From Leptolyngbya sp. KIOST-1 (GTDB taxonomy: Bacteria > Cyanobacteriota > Cyanobacteriia > Phormidesmidales > Phormidesmidaceae): a stretch of DNA of 64,000 nt. The notes below the pieces were generated by a model. It was not told where the DNA came from. It searched no databases and worked only from the letters and a program-made list of their open reading frames with translations. The stretch covers positions 2,604,001 to 2,668,000 of the forward strand of contig NZ_JQFA01000002.1 in NCBI RefSeq assembly GCF_000763385.1. The letters run 5' to 3'. Shown here in pieces: positions 58,896 through 64,000 of this stretch; positions within the stretch are counted from its first letter, which is position 1, and each line of letters begins with the position of its first letter. Made by a program: the position numbers and the translations under genes.

Positions 58896-59630
58896 ATGGT
58901 CACAGGGAAAAAACCAAGGCTTGGAGTACTGGCGGCGATCGCCACGGCGTCTCTGGCGGGCCTGCTGGCCGCTGGCCACAGTCAACAGTCGCGGGGGGTA
59001 GCCCAGGCGACCCATAGCCAGGCGGCGGCCTCAGGGACCGGATCGCTGTACTACGTTCCCAAGGCCAGTACGCTGCTCCATGGCGTGCTGGCCCCGCTTA
59101 ACTCGCTGCGGGTGATGCAGCGGGCGATCGCCCTCTCCCCCGGCATCGACGCGACTCAAGTCCCGACCCTGGCGCTGCTGGCGGCCCCGCTCAAGACCAC
59201 GGGCCTTGGCCCCATTCGCATTGGCATCACCCTGGAGGAGCTGCGGGAGCAAGGGCTGGACCTGGTGGCGATCGCCGAAGCAAGCCAGGGCCAGTGCCAG
59301 TATTACCGCATTCAGGACTACGCCGAACCGGTTGGGCTAATGGCCATCAACGACCGGGTTCTGCGAGTCGATGTTTGGCCCGGCAGCCTGACGACCACCC
59401 GCAGCGGCATTCGCATTGGCTCCACCGAGCGCGATCTGGTCCGGGTGTACGGCAACCAGCTAGAGGCAACCACCAACCCAAACACCCTGGGCAAAACCGT
59501 GATCTTCACCCCCCAGGATCCAGGCGAAGATGTCTATCGACTGGTGTTTGAAACCGACGACCAGGGGCGCGTCACGCAGTTTAGGGCCGGGCAATTTCCC
59601 TCGGTCACCTGGGCAGAGGGTTGTCTGTAA
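58896..59630 (+). CDS. Secreted protein of unknown function
   Basis: About 244 residues from the ATG at 58896. A signal-peptide-like N-terminus (KPRLGVLAAIATASLAGLLA) is followed by a low-complexity stretch. The C-terminal ~130 residues hold a recurrent pattern: TTGLGPIRIGITLEELREQG, CQYYRIQD, RVLRVDVWPGSLTTTRSGIR and DLVRVYGNQLEATTNPN, ending with a Cys. This domain is frequent in secreted bacterial proteins, but I know no function for it. The Cys in CQYYRI and the terminal CL may form a disulfide. An upstream in-frame start at 58842 is less likely. Confidence 0.65.
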   Translation: MVTGKKPRLGVLAAIATASLAGLLAAGHSQQSRGVAQATHSQAAASGTGSLYYVPKASTLLHGVLAPLNSLRVMQRAIALSPGIDATQVPTLALLAAPLKTTGLGPIRIGITLEELREQGLDLVAIAEASQGQCQYYRIQDYAEPVGLMAINDRVLRVDVWPGSLTTTRSGIRIGSTERDLVRVYGNQLEATTNPNTLGKTVIFTPQDPGEDVYRLVFETDDQGRVTQFRAGQFPSVTWAEGCL

Positions 59631-59806
59631 CGGGCGATCGGTCTGGCAACATAGTCTCTCAGTACACCCGCAGAACAGGCCAAGGTATGGCCCCTGTAAG
59701 CAGCCTAGCTGCGCAGCCAGTACCTGATCGCCTAGCTCAGCTAATCATTCCTGATACCTGACACCCGGCACCCCAATAAAGCCAGTACCACCTCTGCCCA
59801 GCAGCA

Positions 59807-61339
59807 TTAGCCCAGGCAACGAATTGCTTCCAGCATGCCCCGCGCCTTGTTCAGGGTTTCCTGATACTCCAACTCAGGCACTGAGTCGGCCACCAGCCCG
59901 GCCCCAGCCTGGACAGCAACGCTGTGACCGCCCTCGGGCAGGGCCCGCACCACCATGGTGCGAATGGTAATCGCGGTGTTGAGCTGCCCCTCAAAGTCGT
60001 AGTAGCCGTAGACCCCAGAGTAGGGACCACGACGGCAGGGCTCCAGGTCGTGGATGATCTGCATGGCCCGGATTTTGGGCGCGCCGCTGACGGTACCGGC
60101 CGGGAAGCAGGCCTTGAGCAAATCCCAGGCGGTTTTGCTGGGGCTGAGCTGCCCCACCACATTGCTGACAATGTGCATAACGTGGGAATAGCGCTCGATC
60201 ACCATCAGCTCGTCCACCTGCACGGTGCCGCTGAGGCATACCCGGCCCAGGTCATTGCGGCCCAGGTCAACCAGCATGACGTGCTCGGCCCGCTCCTTGG
60301 GGTCGGCCAGCAGGTCGTGTTCGTAGGCAGTGTCTTCGGCGGCGGTTTTTCCCCGGGGGCGGGTGCCAGCGATGGGGCGCACGGTGGCAATGCGGGGCTG
60401 GCTGGAGTCGTCGTCGGCCAGGGTAGCCTTGACCATCACCTCAGGGCTGGAGCCAATTAGCTGCCAGTCGTAGAAGTTGAAATAGCACATGTAGGGGGAG
60501 GGGTTGATCTGCCGCAGGGAGCGGTACAGGTCAAAGGGATTTCCGGCGTAGGTGGTGCTCAGCCGCTGGGAGATCACCACCTGAAAAATGTCTCCAGCCT
60601 GAATGTGGCCCTTAGCCCGCTCCACGCTGGCACAAAACTCGGCGGGGGTACGGTTACTGATGTAGTCCACGGCGGGGGTGCGGCTGGACGGGGGGGACCA
60701 GGCCAGGGTTGCTGGCTCTGCGGCCAGGGGCAGCGTGAGCTTATGGAGCAGCTGCCGGACGCGATCGCAGGCTCCCTCATAGGCTCCCCGCAGATCCGTT
60801 GCGGGATCGCGCAGGTCGGCGTAGGCCACCGCCCAGATCTTGCGCTGCACCTGGTCGAAGATCAGCAGACTGTCCACCTGCATCCACAGCCCGTCGGGCA
60901 AATCCCCCTCCTCCAGCGGATAAATGGGCACCGTTGGCTCGATCCAGCGGATCAGCTCGTAGCCCCAGAAGCCAAACAGACCACCGATGCCAGGGGGCAG
61001 GGCGGGCAGCTTGACCGGACGGTAAGGGGCAAGACAGGTGGCCAGGGTGTCAAAGGGATTGCCACCATGCTCAACGGCGGTGCCATCGCGGTGGGTTTGA
61101 ATCGACCGATCGCCCCGGCTCTCTAACACCCACAGCGGATCGCAGCCCAAAAAGCTGTAGCGGCCCAGGGTTTCGCCCCCCTCCACTGACTCCAGCAAAA
61201 AGCTGTAGGGCTGCCCGGCGCAAACTTTGTACCAGGCTGACACAGGGGTATCTAAGTCGGCCAGCCACTCTTGATAGACCGGCACAAAGTTGCCCTGGGT
61301 GGCGTAGGCCTGAAACTGCTCAAAGGCGGGAAAAATCAT
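59807..61339 (-). CDS. trpE: Anthranilate synthase component I
   Basis: A 510-residue chorismate-using enzyme that makes anthranilate, the first step of tryptophan synthesis, with the glutaminase TrpG. The N-terminal part has the allosteric Trp-binding LLESVEGGETLGRYSFLG. The catalytic part has FQVVISQRLST, STYAG-type NPFDLYRSLRQINPSPYM, IAGTRPRGKTAAED, ADPKERAEHVMLVDLGRNDL, FPAGTVSGAPKIRAM and VQAGAGLVADSVPELEY. The length is normal for TrpE; a separate PabB/TrpE-like paralog cannot be excluded. I start at the ATG at 61339 (MIFPAFEQFQAYA). TrpG and other trp genes are not adjacent. Confidence 0.93.
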   Translation of the reverse strand: MIFPAFEQFQAYATQGNFVPVYQEWLADLDTPVSAWYKVCAGQPYSFLLESVEGGETLGRYSFLGCDPLWVLESRGDRSIQTHRDGTAVEHGGNPFDTLATCLAPYRPVKLPALPPGIGGLFGFWGYELIRWIEPTVPIYPLEEGDLPDGLWMQVDSLLIFDQVQRKIWAVAYADLRDPATDLRGAYEGACDRVRQLLHKLTLPLAAEPATLAWSPPSSRTPAVDYISNRTPAEFCASVERAKGHIQAGDIFQVVISQRLSTTYAGNPFDLYRSLRQINPSPYMCYFNFYDWQLIGSSPEVMVKATLADDDSSQPRIATVRPIAGTRPRGKTAAEDTAYEHDLLADPKERAEHVMLVDLGRNDLGRVCLSGTVQVDELMVIERYSHVMHIVSNVVGQLSPSKTAWDLLKACFPAGTVSGAPKIRAMQIIHDLEPCRRGPYSGVYGYYDFEGQLNTAITIRTMVVRALPEGGHSVAVQAGAGLVADSVPELEYQETLNKARGMLEAIRCLG

Positions 61340-61483
61340 GGCACCTATTCTACCGCCCCAGCGGGGGCACAAAGACATGACCCTGGATGCAATCGGACTT
61401 GGATAGCAAAAGGGGCCTAGCCTAAGCTACGCCCCTCACAACACAACAGTCACAGTCAGCGATTAGCAGCGTTACACTGCAGG

Positions 61484-61523
61484 GTTTTTCTTAGGGTTCC
61501 AGGTCTGAAACCCTAAGAAAAAC
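61484..61523 (-). terminator. Hairpin between psaD and trpE
   Basis: GTTTTTCTTAGGGTT (61484-61498) and AACCCTAAGAAAAAC (61509-61523) form a perfect 15-bp stem. It begins 3 bp beyond the psaD stop codon on the minus strand. It lacks a separate T-tail, but its length and place suit a terminator or mRNA-stabilising structure. Confidence 0.6.
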
Positions 61524-61525
61524 GC

Positions 61526-61954
61526 TTACACTTCGTAGGGAGTTTTGCCGCTAAATTTAATGGTGGCAGGGTCGGGGTTGGCCCCAATGTTGCGGCCAAT
61601 GCTGTTGACAGCCCCACGGCCCTCATTGACCTTCTCGGGGAAGACACCGTCAGCCGGGTGCAGATACTGGGTTTCGCCAGAGGCATAGACCCGGTAAATC
61701 TTGTAGTTTTCAATTCTGGGCTTGAACTTGGCGCGGAGCTGGCGACCCAGGGCCAGGCATTGCTCTTTGCGGGCCAGGTACAGAAGGTTTTCCCCTTCGT
61801 TCATGAAAGCCGCACCACCGGTAGGCATTTCAAAAACCTGCTTCTTGGGGCTGGTCCAGGTGATGGCATACTTTTCTTCGACCTGGGCTTTGGTGAGGAG
61901 ACCGCCGGTGCTGCCTCCAAAAATAGGTGTTTGACCTGTCAGTGTTTCAGTCAT
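61526..61954 (-). CDS. psaD: Photosystem I reaction centre subunit II (PsaD)
   Basis: A 142-residue stromal subunit of photosystem I that forms part of the ferredoxin docking site and holds PsaC. The whole protein is conserved: [79 protein letters not shown] and [20 protein letters not shown]. The ATG gives [14 protein letters not shown], the usual start. It is a lone gene with a strong hairpin after it. The 228-bp upstream stretch includes a short repeat-like cluster (GGTTCA/TGCGG phrases at about 62080-62150). Confidence 0.97.
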   Translation of the reverse strand: MTETLTGQTPIFGGSTGGLLTKAQVEEKYAITWTSPKKQVFEMPTGGAAFMNEGENLLYLARKEQCLALGRQLRAKFKPRIENYKIYRVYASGETQYLHPADGVFPEKVNEGRGAVNSIGRNIGANPDPATIKFSGKTPYEV

Positions 61955-62079
61955 GAAGTCCTATCTCTCAACCACTTAATGGGCGTTTGATGGGCATCGT
62001 ATCATCGCGGCAGCGATGGGTAATACCGATTGTTGAGGAAGTGTAACAGTTCTTCAGGAATGGGGTTTGGGGTTCAGGG

Positions 62080-62150
62080 TTGACGGTTCACGATTTGCGG
62101 TTCAGGGTTTGCGGTTTGCGGTCCCACCGTGAACCGTGAACCGTACACCT
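62080..62150. repeat. Degenerate GGTTCAGGGTTTGCGG repeat cluster
   Basis: The phrases GGTTCACGATTTGCGG, GGTTCAGGGTTTGCGG and TTTGCGG recur on one side, and CCGTGAACCGTGAACCGT on the other, giving a local inverted repeat (ACGGTTCACG against CGTGAACCGT). It lies between the minus-strand SDR and psaD genes. Confidence 0.5.
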
Positions 62151-62182
62151 TTTACCGCACCCCTGACACCCGACACCTAGTT

Positions 62183-62992
62183 TTACGCTGACCACGGTTC
62201 CTGGAAATCGGCATACAGGGTGAGCCCGCCGTCGATGTACAGGGTTTGCCCGGTGATGTAAGCGGCTTCTTCAGAGGCGAGGAAGGCTACCGCGGCGGCC
62301 ATTTCGTCGCTGGTGCCCGCTCGGCCCATGGGGATGTGGCTTTCGACCTCGGCCTGTTTCTCGGGATCCTCTGTCCAGGACTCGTTAATGGGGGTAATGG
62401 TGGCTCCGGGGGCAACGCCGTTCACCCGAATGCCTTTGGCGGCGTACTCCAGCGCCATGGTTTTGGTCATGTTGCCCATGCCCCCTTTGCTGATGGAGTA
62501 GCTGAGGTACTGGGGTCGTGGAATAATTTCGTGGACGCTTGAAATGTTGATGATGCTGCCGGAGCGTTTTTGCGCCAGCAGGTGCTTGATGGTTTCACGG
62601 GCGCACAGGTAGGCCCCGCGCAGGTTGACCCCCAGCACCCAGTCAAAGTCGTCGGCCTCGATCGCCTCGGAGGGGCTTTCGGTCTGCACACCGGCATTGT
62701 TGATCAAAATATCGAGCTGACCCAACTGCTCAATGGTCTGCTTCACCATGGCAATCGCATCCTCTTCCTTAGACACATCGCCCTGGACCAGCAGGGCTTT
62801 GACCCCGCAGGCCTCGATGCCCTGGCAGGCCTTTTCCATGGCCTGGCGGCGGGTGTCTTCGGCCCCTTCGCTGTCCTTGCGGTAGTTGATGGCCACATTG
62901 CAGCCCTCCTGGGCCAGGCGAATGGCGATCGATTGACCAATGCCTGAGGAAGCACCGGTCACGAGGGCAGTTTTGCCGGTCAGTCCTTTCAT
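62183..62992 (-). CDS. SDR-family oxidoreductase (glucose 1-dehydrogenase-like)
   Basis: A 269-residue classical SDR. TGASSGIGQSIAIRL near residue 13 is the NAD(P) motif, ILINNAGVQTESPS the NNAG motif, INISSVHEIIPRPQYLSYSISK contains the catalytic Ser, Tyr and Lys, and VAPGATITPINESW follows. The similarity and the C-terminal TGQTLYIDGGLTLYADF are typical of 'glucose 1-dehydrogenase' (GdhB-like) SDRs, though the substrate is not established. It is monocistronic. Confidence 0.88.
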   Translation of the reverse strand: MKGLTGKTALVTGASSGIGQSIAIRLAQEGCNVAINYRKDSEGAEDTRRQAMEKACQGIEACGVKALLVQGDVSKEEDAIAMVKQTIEQLGQLDILINNAGVQTESPSEAIEADDFDWVLGVNLRGAYLCARETIKHLLAQKRSGSIINISSVHEIIPRPQYLSYSISKGGMGNMTKTMALEYAAKGIRVNGVAPGATITPINESWTEDPEKQAEVESHIPMGRAGTSDEMAAAVAFLASEEAAYITGQTLYIDGGLTLYADFQEPWSA

Positions 62993-63125
62993 GGAATAGC
63001 TCCGTAGAGGTCAGTATGGGAAATGGGGTAGAGTCTCTAGTCAGTCAGGTTGAGTACGGCCCCTCCTCGGGTGAGCATACTAGACCCTCAAACTTTGGTA
63101 TATCCCTCTGGAGGGTTACTTTACC

Positions 63126-63231
63126 CTAAGCGTATCCCAACTCAAAAAACACCCTTTCTCAGGACGCGAACTCAACCCGTTGGGCCATCGCGGTGAGATA
63201 CCGAAATAGATATTGAGTTGGGACACGCTAA
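63126..63231. repeat. MITE-like inverted repeat element
   Basis: CTAAGCGTATCCCAACTCAA (63126-63145) and TTGAGTTGGGACACGCTAA (63213-63231) are inverted repeats with two or three mismatches, giving an element of about 106 bp. No coding sequence lies inside. It occupies the space between the SDR and TrkA-like genes. Confidence 0.6.
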
Positions 63232-63286
63232 AGCAGCTTGACCAGCATTGTTTTTAAGGAGTCACAGACTTAAGGAGTCACAAAGC

Positions 63287-63964
63287 ATGTACGTTTTAAT
63301 TGGCGGCGCTGGCATGCTGGGCCTGGAACTGGCAAAAACCCTGCTCGATGAGGGGCACACCGTGGCGGTGGTGGACACCGACCCGCTGGCCTGCCAGTAC
63401 GCCCGCGAGAAAATTGGCGTGATGGCGTTTGAAGGCAGCGCCGTTAACACCACCACGCTGCTGGAGGCAGGCATTCGCAAAGCCGACGCGGTGATTGCGG
63501 CCCTGCCGGAAGACGCCCTCAACCTGGCAATCGTTACCCTCTCCAAGCACTACGGCGTGCCCCAGACGGTGGTGCGCATGAGCGATCGCGACTTTGCCGA
63601 ACCCTACCAGTTGGCCGGGGCCACCCACACCATTAGCACCACGGAACTCACCATCAACCGCATGGTGAGCGCCATTGAATACCCGCAGGTGGAGGCGATG
63701 ATGCATTTTGAGCAGGGGCAGGTGGAGGTGCTAAAGCTGCCGATTCCCCAGCAGTGCACCATTGTGGGGCGCTCCCTGGCCGAGATCGCCCAGGATACCC
63801 GGTTCCCGGCCGGGACATTGATTATTGGGTACCAGGCCCACCCCCACGAGGATTTGACTATTCCCAACGGCAGCACCATTTTGGAGAGCGGTTCCACCAT
63901 TCTGGCTGTCACCAAACCTGGACTGGTGCGACAGATGCTCGATTTTATGGGCCTGTGCAGCTAG
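63287..63964 (+). CDS. TrkA/KtrA-like K+ transport regulatory protein
   Basis: A 225-residue RCK protein. The N-terminal domain is a Rossmann fold with the NAD(H)-type turn MYVLIGGAGMLGLELAKTL, then VVDTDPLACQYARE and VIAALPEDALNLAIV. The C-terminal ~80 residues form a TrkA-C domain (VEVLKLPIPQQCTIVGRSLAEI ... LTIPNGSTILESGSTILAVT). Such proteins bind nucleotides and gate Trk/Ktr potassium uptake at the inner face of the membrane. The ATG at 63287 follows TAAGGAGTCACAAAGC; the TAAGGAGTCACA phrase is repeated in tandem. No membrane subunit gene is in the window. Confidence 0.88.
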   Translation: MYVLIGGAGMLGLELAKTLLDEGHTVAVVDTDPLACQYAREKIGVMAFEGSAVNTTTLLEAGIRKADAVIAALPEDALNLAIVTLSKHYGVPQTVVRMSDRDFAEPYQLAGATHTISTTELTINRMVSAIEYPQVEAMMHFEQGQVEVLKLPIPQQCTIVGRSLAEIAQDTRFPAGTLIIGYQAHPHEDLTIPNGSTILESGSTILAVTKPGLVRQMLDFMGLCS

Positions 63965-64000
63965 GCGCGGGCCTGGCGCACCAAACGACGCCCCTCGGCC

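Noticed and set aside
59700-59790. Possible third IS630-related MITE after the secreted-protein gene
   Set aside because: Only a short phrase (CCTGATACCTGACACCCGGC) resembles the interior of the other copies; convincing terminal repeats are absent.
61955-62040. HLR1 box in the psaD promoter
   Set aside because: A TTACA half-site is present, but I could not find the second half at the right spacing.

Overview
This is a chromosomal segment of a GC-rich cyanobacterium. The evidence is photosystem I subunit PsaD, the PSI biogenesis factor BtpA, two high-light-inducible (HLIP) genes, a Tic20-like protein, several small proteins found mainly in cyanobacteria (DUF2499, DUF3593, DUF2358), and the HIP1 octamer GCGATCGC scattered through most genes. 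Gene content and style suggest a Leptolyngbya/Nodosilinea-like lineage, but the sequence alone does not prove the genus. I found no rRNA, tRNA, CRISPR array or prophage.

Layout. 0.4-6.7 kb: a small zinc-ribbon protein, cytosine deaminase, an SDR enzyme, two tandem HLIP genes with RpaB-type HLR1 promoter boxes, a NifU-like scaffold, serS and two unknowns. 6.7-11.5 kb: a complete amino-acid ABC transporter (NatFGH type plus ATPase) on the minus strand, with a hairpin terminator between binding protein and permeases. 12.2-27.9 kb: ComF, a PEP-synthase-like enzyme, glutathione peroxidase, CsaB, the DUF2499/DUF3593 pair, TenA (E type), LptC, a LabA-like NYN protein, metG, lepB, cysK, a HAD phosphatase, a second TenA (C type) and a phosphoribosyltransferase.

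28.0-34.6 kb is the accessory part. A remnant of an hsp20 gene is followed by an IS630-family element whose transposase is split by a -1 shift at a run of seven C. The IS has itself been invaded by a 122-bp ISL3-like MITE; a second copy of that MITE lies 3 kb away, each with its own 8-bp target duplication. Then comes an AT-rich minus-strand cluster: a GT-C-type membrane glycosyltransferase, an SMR/EamA-like small transporter, a YqeG-type HAD phosphatase and a UbiA-family polyprenyl-phosphate phosphoribosyltransferase, next to the PRPP synthetase gene. Together these look like a route to a lipid-linked pentofuranose donor and its use on the outer side of the membrane. This is the best candidate for an undescribed system here.

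34.8-64 kb: Cof-type HAD and a polysaccharide deacetylase with overlapping 3' ends, an orphan Dpp-type permease pair, two L,D-transpeptidases around a Q/P/G/T repeat protein, a DUF1989-GcvT fusion with a translationally coupled unknown, an ammonium transporter with a small membrane protein, a CapA-like protein, DUF1328, VKOR-thioredoxin, btpA, rimO, a DEAD-box helicase, tic20, an FAH-family hydrolase, rpsF, an SLH-domain protein, trpE, psaD, an SDR and a TrkA-like K+ regulatory protein.

The intergenic DNA is rich in short palindromic repeats and MITEs. At least six families can be recognised, several present in two or three copies within the window, and one is nested inside another with a clean 9-bp target duplication.
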